Assembly (NCBI RefSeq): GCF_000012365.1
Contig: NC_007650.1
Coordinates: 2,418,001-2,482,000, forward strand
DNA from: Burkholderia thailandensis E264
GTDB lineage: Bacteria > Pseudomonadota > Gammaproteobacteria > Burkholderiales > Burkholderiaceae
Direction: 5' to 3'
DNA length: 64,000 nucleotides
Shown here: positions 27,060 to 34,857 of the stretch, piece by piece
Position numbering within the stretch: the stretch's first letter is position 1
Layout of the letters: each line of letters starts with the position of its first letter
Notes under the pieces: generated by a model
Seen by the model: only the letters and a program-made list of their open reading frames with translations
The model's database searches: none
What the model was told of the DNA's origin: nothing
Made by a program: the position numbers and the translations under genes

Positions 27060-27239
27060 TCACAGGCCGGCGGATTTCTGGATGCTTTTTACAGTCCCAA
27101 TCGGTAGGTCCTTCTTCGGGTGGGGAACCGTCACAAGACCTGGCTTCTTGGGGTGTTTGAAATGATGATGGCTGCCTGTCACTCGAACCAACCTCCAGCC
27201 ATCTTCCTCAAGCATCCGGATCAGCTTCGATGAGTTCAT
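27060..27239 (-). CDS. hicA: HicA-type mRNA interferase toxin
   Basis: 59 residues from ATG 27239 (GGGGGAG upstream); the longer open frame has no support. It has the HicA double-stranded-RNA-binding-like fold: M-L-E-E-D-G-W-R-L-V-R-V-T-G-S-H-H-H-F-K-H-P, with the catalytic His in G-S-H-H-H-F, and the ending V-P-H-P-K-K-D-L-P-I-G-T-V. The length is typical. It would cleave mRNA when released from HicB. Confidence 0.9.
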   Translation of the reverse strand: MNSSKLIRMLEEDGWRLVRVTGSHHHFKHPKKPGLVTVPHPKKDLPIGTVKSIQKSAGL

Positions 27240-27257
27240 AGCTCCCCCGAATGTCTT

Positions 27258-27292
27258 GTGTGTAATTATACACACCCAATCACGATCCTCAA
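27258..27292 (-). promoter_or_regulatory. hicAB promoter with overlapping operator
   Basis: On the minus strand TTGAGG (27292-27287) and TATAAT (27270-27265) are 16 bases apart. GTGTGTA (27258-27264) and TACACAC (27269-27275) form a 7-bp inverted repeat around the -10 box, a natural site for the HicB ribbon-helix-helix dimer. Confidence 0.65.
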
Positions 27293-27518
27293 GTTTTGTG
27301 TAGCCGTGCGTATTTTCGCATTGTTTCGCCCCTATTTTTGTCCCGTCCGCTGGGCAAGACTGAAGCATCGCGCGCGGCCTCGACATTCCTCGTGCGCAGC
27401 CACTCGTCGTAATCTGCCGCCGGCGTGCGGCCACCTCTTGCCCGTCAACATTGACAGGATAGTTGCCCTTCTTCGTCACATGCTAAAGTCCTCGCGGATT
27501 TTCCACTGAGGATTCGGC

Positions 27519-28046
27519 ATGGGTTCTGCACTCATCCGGGAAGGTGACACGACTTCCCACGGTGGCCGCGTGCTAGCGGGCACGTCGACCAACATCGTTT
27601 ATGGGAAACCGCTGGCACTTGAAGGCGACATGGTGTCGTGCCCGAAGTGCGGCGGCATCTACCCCATCGTTGGTGTACGGAATCGAAGCATGACGTTCGG
27701 CGACAGGCCGGTGGCGACCGAAGGCGACAAGACGGCCTGCGGCGCGACACTGATCGCCTCGCAAGGCACGGCGACGGTTGAGCTGACGTCGGGAGCGGGT
27801 GGGCCGGTCGGCAAGGGGAAAAGCGTGGTCCCACGGCCGGCTGCACAGAGCAACGAGGCATACCGTGGACGCTTCCAGCTCGTCGACGACAAGACGCGCG
27901 AGCCCATCGCGAATCACCCGTACACGGTGACGTCAGCAGACGGCCAGACGATTCAGGGCACCACTGACGCCACCGGCCACACGGATTGGTTGAGTAGCCA
28001 TCAAGCGTCATCGCTGTCGTTCCAGCAGCCGGGGAGCGACGCATGA
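27519..28046 (+). CDS. PAAR-domain type VI secretion tip protein
   Basis: 175 residues. Residues ~1-92 form a PAAR domain: G-D-T-T-S-H-G-G-x-V, C-P-K-C-G-G and D-K-T-A-C-G-A, supplying the His/Cys set that binds the metal at the spike tip. Residues ~115-170 form a short beta domain (F-Q-L-V-D-D-K-T-R-E-P...G-Q-T-I-Q-G-T-T-D-x-x-G), an adaptor seen after PAAR in effector loaders. The next gene overlaps by 4 bases, so this protein probably carries that effector. No other type VI machinery is in the window, so the cassette must use an apparatus encoded elsewhere. Confidence 0.88.
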   Translation: MGSALIREGDTTSHGGRVLAGTSTNIVYGKPLALEGDMVSCPKCGGIYPIVGVRNRSMTFGDRPVATEGDKTACGATLIASQGTATVELTSGAGGPVGKGKSVVPRPAAQSNEAYRGRFQLVDDKTREPIANHPYTVTSADGQTIQGTTDATGHTDWLSSHQASSLSFQQPGSDA

Positions 28047-28777
28047 GCGGTGGCTACGCTCCGGGAGCGTCGCCCGGTGGCATGAGCGCTGGTAGCGGTC
28101 AGACAACCCAAGTCGGTCTAAGCGCCGCGCGGCTGTCGCCGAAAGACCGGGAGGTCCTATGTCACACGTTCTGCGAATGCAGAAGAATCGGGGTCGCGAC
28201 AAAAGCCGGGACCATACAGCGCCAGCGGTGCGTCCAGATGCGCTTGGGGTTGCCGAACGAGGTGTCGAAGATGCAAACGGGCGTCCCAACGGAATACCGT
28301 CCGGAACAACCGTACGACATGACGACGCAGCCGCCGGAACCGATCATGGACTATGACGATCCGCTCGAGCCACATTCAAGCATTCGGCAATGGATCAAGG
28401 ACGTCTGGCCCGATAAGGGCAAGAAATACCAGAAGGGCGATGTACGCCGCCCCGACGTCGTAATCGTGAACGATCCATCTAAACCGCCGGTGCAATCGAA
28501 CATCAAGACCGTGGTGGAAATGAAATTCCCTGGGGATAGCTACGGTCCTGATCAAGAGGACGATTACATTGAAATCGCGGGGAGTCCTTCGAAATTCGCA
28601 CACCTCGGCGCGGCCGATTGCGGATGTGGCGACGACGACGGGCAGAAGAAGACTGCGCGCTCGAAGCAATCCGCGAGACAATCGGACCTTGACGAACTGT
28701 TCGGCGGCAATAGCAGCGCGCCGGGAAGCCCACCGCTCCCGCCGATGCCGCTCCCCCCGCTCCCTGCTTTCCCGTAA
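28043..28777 (+). CDS. VRR-NUC nuclease effector of type VI secretion (TseV-like)
   Basis: 244 residues, starting in an ATGA overlap with the PAAR gene. The centre holds R-R-P-D-V-V-I-V-N-D-P-S-K-P-P and, ~20 residues later, V-V-E-M-K-F-P-G-D. This is the D...E-x-K active site of PD-(D/E)xK nucleases of the VRR-NUC family, which cut DNA in rival cells when delivered. The Cys-rich stretch near residues 44-63 (C-H-T-F-C-E-C...C) could bind a metal. The Pro-rich C-terminus is probably disordered. Context is PAAR upstream and a DUF3396 immunity gene 9 bases downstream. Confidence 0.82.
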   Translation: MSGGYAPGASPGGMSAGSGQTTQVGLSAARLSPKDREVLCHTFCECRRIGVATKAGTIQRQRCVQMRLGLPNEVSKMQTGVPTEYRPEQPYDMTTQPPEPIMDYDDPLEPHSSIRQWIKDVWPDKGKKYQKGDVRRPDVVIVNDPSKPPVQSNIKTVVEMKFPGDSYGPDQEDDYIEIAGSPSKFAHLGAADCGCGDDDGQKKTARSKQSARQSDLDELFGGNSSAPGSPPLPPMPLPPLPAFP

Positions 28778-28786
28778 GTTGACGCC

Positions 28787-29902
28787 ATGACGAACGAAGA
28801 GATTGAAGCCTGGGCGAAGGACCCGCGCCGCGCGGACACCCTGCCGTTCGGGCTCTACGAGCCCCCGTACCGCAAGGGGATCACTGGTGCCGCCCTGGTA
28901 GTACGCGGGGTGCTGTACTTCCGCAACGGCTTCACCCCCGACGTTCGGCAAGCGCTGGTCCGCTGCTTCAAGCAGTACAACGCAGCAATCGAGGAGTATC
29001 AGCACGCGCTAGAAGTCGCGGCCGGTCAATCGCCGTCGAAAGCCGGCCCACTGCGCTGGTTCTATTCTGAGGGCGAGGAGCCGACCCAGTATGACAAGGC
29101 TCCCGGATTCGAAAGCCTTGCAAGGTCGGTCCCCGCCAACAAGACCCTTGCCGTCGCGATGACCAGCGCCGAGCATAAGCTCGCCGCAGGATTCTACGAG
29201 TTCACGGTGTTTGCCCTGAGTGACTGGAAAGCCGAGCGTAAGCGTGGACTTGACGGGCTGGTCTTCACAGTGCCGCGCGCGTTTATCGTGCAACGACCAG
29301 GCGTATTCGAAGCGATGTTCCGCGCGTTCGCTGAAGCGCTACCGACGGTCAGCGGGCACGGCGGCCTCGCCGTGAACATGCCCCCGATGGAGCGCCGGCC
29401 CAACGAAGCCAGCGAGTATTTCTATGCGCGCCGCTTTGGTCCGGGCATCGACGTGGGTGACCCAATGCGATCGAACGTCCGCAAGCTTTACACGAAAATC
29501 AAGACGGTCGACTGGCTGAATGCGCTCGACGCCGAACTGGTCCGCGCGGTAGGTGGAACGTCGTCGCTCGCGCTCCCACCGAACTGGTTTGCTCGTCAAC
29601 CGTTGCGGGATGGTGGCCTGATCATCCAGGCCGGCGTCGCACCGATGTCCGGCGTGTCCAATGGAACGGGAATTCCCGTCGCGCCGCCCGCCGCGTACGT
29701 TCTGCTAAATCACGCCCTGCGGCAGATCGTTGCGGACACGCTCGACACTTTGCAGGACGGAACACTTGATAGCACCGCACCGCTGCTGAATACAGTCGTT
29801 GCGACCGAGGCATGGCTACGCCGATTCAACGTTCCGGACGACCAGATCAACGGGTACTGGGTCGAGCTGCACAAAACGCCGAAACTCTCGCCGTCCACGT
29901 AA
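28787..29902 (+). CDS. DUF3396-family immunity protein (TsiV-like)
   Basis: 371 residues, cytosolic. Features of DUF3396 include L-V-V-R-G-V-L-Y-F-R-N-G-F near 40, L-R-W-F-Y-S-E-G near 90, M-F-R-A-F-A-E-A-L-P near 180 and S-E-Y-F-Y-A-R-R-F-G-P-G-I-D near 210. DUF3396 proteins are encoded next to VRR-NUC effectors and protect the producer. It starts 9 bases after the effector stop, giving the order loader, toxin, immunity. Specificity for this effector is inferred from position. Confidence 0.8.
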   Translation: MTNEEIEAWAKDPRRADTLPFGLYEPPYRKGITGAALVVRGVLYFRNGFTPDVRQALVRCFKQYNAAIEEYQHALEVAAGQSPSKAGPLRWFYSEGEEPTQYDKAPGFESLARSVPANKTLAVAMTSAEHKLAAGFYEFTVFALSDWKAERKRGLDGLVFTVPRAFIVQRPGVFEAMFRAFAEALPTVSGHGGLAVNMPPMERRPNEASEYFYARRFGPGIDVGDPMRSNVRKLYTKIKTVDWLNALDAELVRAVGGTSSLALPPNWFARQPLRDGGLIIQAGVAPMSGVSNGTGIPVAPPAAYVLLNHALRQIVADTLDTLQDGTLDSTAPLLNTVVATEAWLRRFNVPDDQINGYWVELHKTPKLSPST

Positions 29903-29972
29903 TCTTGTTTGGCCCCGAATGAAAACGGGCTGGGTTTGGCCCTTTGGTCAAGTGACTGGATGCGCATGACAT

Positions 29973-30548
29973 CTATACACTGTCACGCACGCGCATGATG
30001 GTTTGGCGGCTCGTACCGTAGAACTTCGCGAGACTGGCAACGCTTGCCCCCTCGTGCAATCGCTGCCGTACGTCTTGCTGCTGTTGCTTGGTCAACGCTG
30101 ACGGTCGGCCCATTGCTTTGCCTTCTGACTTCGCTCGCGCGATACCTGCTTGCGTCCGCTCGATCGACAAGTCACGTTCAAACTCGGCGACGACGTTCAA
30201 TACCTGCATCGTCATTCTGCCAGCCGCGCTGGTCAGATCCACGCCGCCGAGCGCGAGGCAATGAATCCGGATACTGCGCTCTGCTAACGTCTCCACGGTC
30301 GCGCGCACGTCCATTGCGTTGCGGCCGAGTCGATCGAGCTTCGTCACGATCAACACGTCGCCTTCTTCCATCTTATCGAGCAACTTCGAAAAGCCCGGCC
30401 GCTGGCTCGCACCAACGCTGCCGGAAATGCTTTCCGTGACGACCCGGCGCTTATCGACGGCAAAGCCGGCCGCCTCGATCTCGTGGAGCTGATTAGTCGC
30501 CGTCTGGTCGATTTTGCTGACACGGGCATATGCGAATGTTCGGGACAT
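29973..30548 (-). CDS. Serine recombinase (resolvase/invertase)
   Basis: 191 residues from M-S-R-T-F-A-Y-A-R-V-S, where the catalytic serine follows Y-A-R-V. The longer open frame adds 31 unsupported residues. R-L-G-R-N-A-M-D and E-F-E-R-D-L-S-I-E-R-T-Q-A-G are the conserved catalytic and dimer segments, and a C-terminal Hin-type HTH ends the protein (A-S-V-A-S-L-A-K-F-Y-G-T-S-R-Q-T-I-M-R-V). Length and plan fit a Tn3-type resolvase. Repeated TGTCCGAA motifs directly upstream look like its res site. No transposase is nearby, so it may resolve island multimers or be a transposon remnant. Confidence 0.88.
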   Translation of the reverse strand: MSRTFAYARVSKIDQTATNQLHEIEAAGFAVDKRRVVTESISGSVGASQRPGFSKLLDKMEEGDVLIVTKLDRLGRNAMDVRATVETLAERSIRIHCLALGGVDLTSAAGRMTMQVLNVVAEFERDLSIERTQAGIARAKSEGKAMGRPSALTKQQQQDVRQRLHEGASVASLAKFYGTSRQTIMRVRDSV

Positions 30549-30584
30549 GTGGGGTCGCCAAATGTACGGAAAGGATGTCCGAAT

Positions 30585-30670
30585 CATAATCCATGTCCGA
30601 AAAATTCGAAACCTTATTTTCGGACATAGTTGTGTGTCCATGTCCGAAAGGGATCAGTTTCGGACGTACA
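30585..30670. promoter_or_regulatory. res-like site: inverted TGTCCGAA repeats upstream of the resolvase
   Basis: TGTCCGAAAA (30594-30603) and TTTTCGGACA (30617-30626) form an inverted repeat of 33 bases total, the size of a resolvase subsite. TGTCCGAAA (30641-30649) and TTTCGGAC (30658-30665) make a second, tighter pair. A lone TGTCCGAA sits near 30586. The resolvase start codon is ~40 bases away. Confidence 0.6.
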
Positions 30671-30869
30671 GTCGCACTGGATGGTCGTGCCTCGCCCCCG
30701 TCAATGAGGGTGGGGCAATTACCGCTTGATAAGATCGCTGCGCCACTTGGATATCCATCCACTTCTGCCGCTCAGTTCGGCGCCGAGTCAATGACAGTTT
30801 CCAAAGTACAACGCCATACGTGCGGCTGTGTGCACGATAATTCGTTAGCGGGAGAGTGGTGTCTTTTTG

Positions 30870-31850
30870 TTACGTGTACTTGTCTCCGGCGGCTTTACAG
30901 AGGTCAATGCAGCGCTTGATCCAACTTTCATACCAGTACCAAGCACCTTCTACCTGCACTCCATACCCCTTGCTCGGATTCTTTGCGTCTTCGCTCTTCC
31001 ACAGGTTCACGTGGTCTGGCTGCACTCGGAATTTTGGAAAGCCGGCCTTGCGAATCTCTTCGACAACCCGAGTTGGGAGGTACTTTGCGCGCTCCACGTC
31101 CTTCTTTACCCAATATTCCTTGTCGATCGTCTTCGCGAGTTCAGAATTTGGATCAATGAATTCAATCACTCGATCCGCTTGACCGGCTTTATTCACCAGT
31201 TTCTTCTTGAACAGGAGGCGATATGAGAACCTGGGGTTATTGTATTCGTCGTGCGTGAGCGCCGCATCAAACTCAGCGACATAGGCTCGAAGTCGCTCTG
31301 GAATTTGCCTGTGTGCTGACGTACCGGAAATTTGCTCCTCGGACAGTTCGATAAACTGTATGCTGTATGTGAGATACGAGTCGAGTCCGTATCGCTTTCC
31401 AAACAACTTCTTTACATATTCGTTGTAGTTCAGCGAGCAGGCTTGGTAGCGTCCACTGAGGAAGTTGTCGAGCGATCTGGTCATCTGATGTTCGATCTCG
31501 TGGCGAAGGCCAACAAGAAAGCGAAGATTATTTGCAGTATCCCTATCGATTGGGGACGTTTTTTCATTGAGGCAACGCTCAAGCTCCCAGTACCTGAATG
31601 CTCCGTGTTTGGTCCTATCGAATTTACGCCTAGCACCTTCCTTAGTGAAGTAGCGGTACTCAACTCCTTTTCGTCGATAGTGCGCGTGCAAGAGATATGT
31701 CCACGCAACAACCATCAAAACAATAAAAGTTTCTGACTTAAATGACACGTGAGGGTCGTTGAAGACGCGAACTGCACAAAGCGCCGCCTCGCGCGATTTC
31801 GCGAGAAGTTCCAGCGCCAGGGACCCTACCGTTCGATTGCGCGTGCTCAT
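30870..31850 (-). CDS. DUF3644-family protein with an R-x4-H (HEPN-like) motif
   Basis: About 326 residues from ATG 31850; a TTG start at 31865 would add five. The family-typical N-terminus is L-A-L-E-L-L-A-K-S-R-E-A-A-L, followed by I-V-L-M-V-V-A-W-T-Y-L-L-H-A and Y-W-E-L-E. Then L-R-F-L-V-G-L-R-H-E-I-E-H-Q contains R-H-E-I-E-H at about residues 116-121. That R-x4-H within a helical protein matches the catalytic motif of HEPN ribonucleases. It is the last gene of a leftward four-gene run in visibly AT-richer DNA. An abortive-infection type effector is plausible but inferred. Confidence 0.7.
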   Translation of the reverse strand: MSTRNRTVGSLALELLAKSREAALCAVRVFNDPHVSFKSETFIVLMVVAWTYLLHAHYRRKGVEYRYFTKEGARRKFDRTKHGAFRYWELERCLNEKTSPIDRDTANNLRFLVGLRHEIEHQMTRSLDNFLSGRYQACSLNYNEYVKKLFGKRYGLDSYLTYSIQFIELSEEQISGTSAHRQIPERLRAYVAEFDAALTHDEYNNPRFSYRLLFKKKLVNKAGQADRVIEFIDPNSELAKTIDKEYWVKKDVERAKYLPTRVVEEIRKAGFPKFRVQPDHVNLWKSEDAKNPSKGYGVQVEGAWYWYESWIKRCIDLCKAAGDKYT

Positions 31851-31957
31851 GAGGTCAGCCGACAACGATCGATTTTGATAGAAATTTGCGAGCCTGCTTT
31901 TTACTCTTTCATTCGAGATGCTGCTCTGCCTTCAAACACTGGCGAGCACGCAACGAA

Positions 31958-32608
31958 TCATAGTATCCGCCTAAGCACCTCCGCGCCTCTCATTCGGTTC
32001 ACTTCGATTACGTACTGTGCGATATCCGGAACACTATGATCAACTACCAGCTCTGCCACTTCTTTGAGTGGTCGTCCTGAACGGCCGGTAGGATAATCTG
32101 AAATGCGTCGAAAGGTATTCGCGCCACGCGGATGTGGCCAAGGCCACGTATTCCCCGAGTTCATATGACAAAGCCAGATCTGATCCGCGTACGCGCGGAT
32201 GAACGGCGCTGCATCGATGGTGAGAACATCGTGTTCTAATAATCGATAATCCCTAGCATTGAGAAGGCTAAGAAGACGTGTCCTTGTCGCCCAAAAAAAG
32301 ACCTTGGCGTTGATGATACGATACCAGTCCTCAGGAGTGATTCCATCCTGCAATGCTGTTATGAGCCGTGAGCGAGGCATTGGCTTCTGATCACGAAGTA
32401 CGATGCTGGCCGGATGATTGAGAATCACCTCCATCTTAATTGGACGCTGCTGGCTTTCATACTGCACCCTGTCCGCACCCGTCAATCCGAAATGATCTAG
32501 CACCGCGCTTGTGCTTAGCAACCCACGCGTTCTTATGCTTTCCCACGTGTCGCGTTCAGCCATATGATAAACACTCGGATATAGTTCAACCAGCTTTGAT
32601 ATGAGCAT
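31958..32608 (-). CDS. DUF7002-like protein, possible ADP-ribosyltransferase fold
   Basis: 216 residues. The N-terminus reads V-Y-H-M-A-E-R-D-T-W-E-S-I-R-T-R-G-L-L-S-T-S, the pattern of small ART-fold proteins (DarT, RNA 2'-phosphotransferase) in which Y-H-x-(S/T/A) opens the NAD pocket and the I-x-x-x-G-L-L helix follows. Later segments are D-W-Y-R-I-I-N-A-K-V-F-F-W and L-C-H-M-N-S-G. I believe this corresponds to DUF7002; ART activity is inference, as no clear catalytic Glu can be fixed by eye. It starts 10 bases after the PurZ-like gene and is cotranscribed. Confidence 0.6.
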   Translation of the reverse strand: MLISKLVELYPSVYHMAERDTWESIRTRGLLSTSAVLDHFGLTGADRVQYESQQRPIKMEVILNHPASIVLRDQKPMPRSRLITALQDGITPEDWYRIINAKVFFWATRTRLLSLLNARDYRLLEHDVLTIDAAPFIRAYADQIWLCHMNSGNTWPWPHPRGANTFRRISDYPTGRSGRPLKEVAELVVDHSVPDIAQYVIEVNRMRGAEVLRRIL

Positions 32609-32617
32609 AGGCTGTCG

Positions 32618-34303
32618 TCAAGCACGGGAGCGAGCTGTCCAATTGCGACGGTCGATTAGTGAGCGTAAATCGTCTATACCCTCTTCCTGGCGCGGAAAGC
32701 GGGTATTTATAAGCGAAACCGGCGCCTGCGAAACGCGTTCAAGCTCCTCAACAAACTTGATGGTTTCTTGCGTCAATTGTTCAAAACGACGCGCATTTCG
32801 GTTGCTGGCGTTGATATAGTCCGCAAACGTCAGAACAATATCTGTCGGCGCATTAAGGGCACAGGCCCTGCGAAATTGGTCCCATTCAAACCAACCGACA
32901 CGACGCTTTCGTTTGGTCGTCGAAGTCTTTTCGGCACTATGCAACGCAGCGGCATCAAGATCCGCGTGTCTCGCAATGGCATCGAACGTCGTCGGATGTT
33001 TGAGTGGACCCGAAGTGTGCCCTTCATTGCCATCCGGGTCACCCACCCGAATGGGCATCGGGCGGATCACCATTAGAATTTTGCGCACGCGGCTCGGTGA
33101 GATGCCGGCCTCCGCGAGGCAACCAGCAACGTTGGTATCGCGCGAGGTCACATATGGGTATGTGCCGTGAAAGAGACTTAGCCCACTACCTTGGGTGCCT
33201 TCGAGTAGGATGGATTGCCGTTTCCGGTAGGCTTCTTCCAAGCGATCGGCGGTAGCGCCGTGGTAATTTCCCGGCGTACCGACATAAGGCGCGAGTGCGG
33301 GGACGTCGCGAGCCATACGAAAGTCTGAACTGCCACGACTGATGATACGCCGAGCTGTAGCAGCACCGCTGCCGCTGCCAGTCGACGCGATAGTCGAGAC
33401 GAGATGTTGGCCTTCACTCTCGATATCCTTGTCTTCAATAATTGTCGCCTGTGGATCGATAAACAATCGGTCCGGTCCAATGTTGCAGTCGCAAATTTCC
33501 TCGAATAGACCTTTGAGACGAATGGTCATCCCCGGACCAAGAAGCAAGCGAGAATCCACGTCGCGAGCCCCGGAGGGCAGATGATGATATGTATAGGGTC
33601 CGTTCGCGCTGGCTACAGTATGTCCTGCATTTGGCCCCCCAACCCGCACCATTACGTCATATTCGCGAGCGAGGTACGAAACAACGTTCCCCTTGCCCTC
33701 GCTGCCATACTGACCGCCGATCAACACGTCGACGCATCGAATATCAGGCGGGGTAAACAAGTGCAAGCGGGCGGCAACTCGAACCAAAGTGTCTTGGGCA
33801 TCGGAACGAGTAGTGTAGATACGGACATCGGCATCGTTCTTAAGCGCTTCAATGTCCTTCTCATCTTTTAAGCGGTCTATTTCATCATATGAGAGGACAT
33901 TCTTCTTTGCCGCCTCCGTTTGGGCGTACCGCTCCTGCAACGTTTCCTTACTTGCGTATAGGTGAACGTGAATGAGATTTTCACCGAATACTCGCCGAAA
34001 TTGAGCTACTTGCAAAGGGCTACTGACATGGTCTACGACCACTGATTTAGCCGGGTCCAGACCTTCTAATACCTCAAGCGTGGCACGTAGCAGCCACCTC
34101 GAATCGGTGGTTTCATTTACTTCCTGCTTCCGCGTTATCAAAGTTACCAGCTCGTTTTCATCGATTTCGGCATCGCAAAAGTCAACCAATACCTGCCTGG
34201 TACGGACAACGCGGAACTGAAACTCCTGTTCAAGTAGATCGGCAAGTCCGGTCTTACCGCTACAGGCCTTTCCGCTAATGACGACAATCTGACGGTTACT
34301 CAT
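32618..34303 (-). CDS. Fusion of a P-loop nucleotide kinase and a PurZ-like adenylosuccinate synthetase
   Basis: 561 residues. Residues ~1-180 are a P-loop kinase (G-K-A-C-S-G-K-T, Walker A at 11-18; H-V-H-L-Y-A-S-K-E lid region). Residues ~190-540 are a PurA-type synthetase: G-G-Q-Y-G-S-E-G-K-G (197-205), G-G-P-N-A-G-H-T (222-229), a phosphate loop at 307-313, L-E-G-T-Q-G, H-G-T-Y-P-Y-V-T-S, and the aspartate-binding T-T-K-R-K-R-R-V-G-W-F (462-472). In housekeeping PurA the position of S201 is the catalytic Asp of G-D-E-G-K-G. Asp-to-Ser there is, to my knowledge, the signature of phage PurZ, which uses dGMP to make the 2-aminoadenine precursor. The fusion and the ATGA overlap with a second kinase suggest a dedicated nucleotide pathway. 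Substrate is inference. Confidence 0.8.
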   Translation of the reverse strand: MSNRQIVVISGKACSGKTGLADLLEQEFQFRVVRTRQVLVDFCDAEIDENELVTLITRKQEVNETTDSRWLLRATLEVLEGLDPAKSVVVDHVSSPLQVAQFRRVFGENLIHVHLYASKETLQERYAQTEAAKKNVLSYDEIDRLKDEKDIEALKNDADVRIYTTRSDAQDTLVRVAARLHLFTPPDIRCVDVLIGGQYGSEGKGNVVSYLAREYDVMVRVGGPNAGHTVASANGPYTYHHLPSGARDVDSRLLLGPGMTIRLKGLFEEICDCNIGPDRLFIDPQATIIEDKDIESEGQHLVSTIASTGSGSGAATARRIISRGSSDFRMARDVPALAPYVGTPGNYHGATADRLEEAYRKRQSILLEGTQGSGLSLFHGTYPYVTSRDTNVAGCLAEAGISPSRVRKILMVIRPMPIRVGDPDGNEGHTSGPLKHPTTFDAIARHADLDAAALHSAEKTSTTKRKRRVGWFEWDQFRRACALNAPTDIVLTFADYINASNRNARRFEQLTQETIKFVEELERVSQAPVSLINTRFPRQEEGIDDLRSLIDRRNWTARSRA

Positions 34304-34857
34304 GCGTTACCCCCGGGCCAGGCATCGATAATCTGGGCGGCGATATCGTTTGCGGTAACTGTGGTGGTATCGAATATTTCATCCGCTATCGTGCCAAGTG
34401 AGCGAGCGGCTATTTCGTTCGCGTGTGTAATCGCGGTAACATAGGCCGCCGCACCGCTCGGCGCGGCTCCAACTGCATAGCGCTCGCGCAGAATATCCTC
34501 TGATGCGGAAAGATGAACGTGTCTAACAATTTGTCCGAAGCGGGCACGGAAATGTTCAATCTGACGAGGCTTGCGAACTGCATCAAATAGCCAATTCTCA
34601 ACAGAAGGGCTTGCGGCGATAGCCGGAACGGCAACTGAGTCCACAACCCATGCGAAGTCCGTTTCGATGTCAAGCTGGTCACCCGTTTCCTGCAACCACG
34701 AACGCAGGTTTAAAACGGCATCCGGCTTGCCGCAAGTCCGCAAATATCCGCCGCTACTGATACCTGAAAAACTGTAATTCTCTTTCAATGCGTGAGCAAC
34801 GGAACTCTTGCCGGCGCGCATAGCTCCGCTCAGCAGCAGTAATCGCTTAATTGTCAT
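34300..34857 (-). CDS. P-loop nucleoside/nucleotide kinase, first gene of the PurZ-like operon
   Basis: 185 residues. G-A-M-R-A-G-K-S-S (residues 11-19) is the Walker A loop; H-V-H-L-S-A-S-E-D-I-L-R-E-R-Y is the same lid segment found in the kinase half of the next protein, so the two kinases are paralogues. The stop overlaps the next start by 4 bases. It probably phosphorylates a (deoxy)nucleotide made or used by the synthetase. The acceptor cannot be told from sequence. Confidence 0.75.
   Translation of the reverse strand: MTIKRLLLLSGAMRAGKSSVAHALKENYSFSGISSGGYLRTCGKPDAVLNLRSWLQETGDQLDIETDFAWVVDSVAVPAIAASPSVENWLFDAVRKPRQIEHFRARFGQIVRHVHLSASEDILRERYAVGAAPSGAAAYVTAITHANEIAARSLGTIADEIFDTTTVTANDIAAQIIDAWPGGNA

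Noticed and set aside
32618..34303. Simple annotation as housekeeping PurA
   Set aside because: Island location, kinase fusion and G-S-E-G-K-G in place of G-D-E-G-K-G argue against it.
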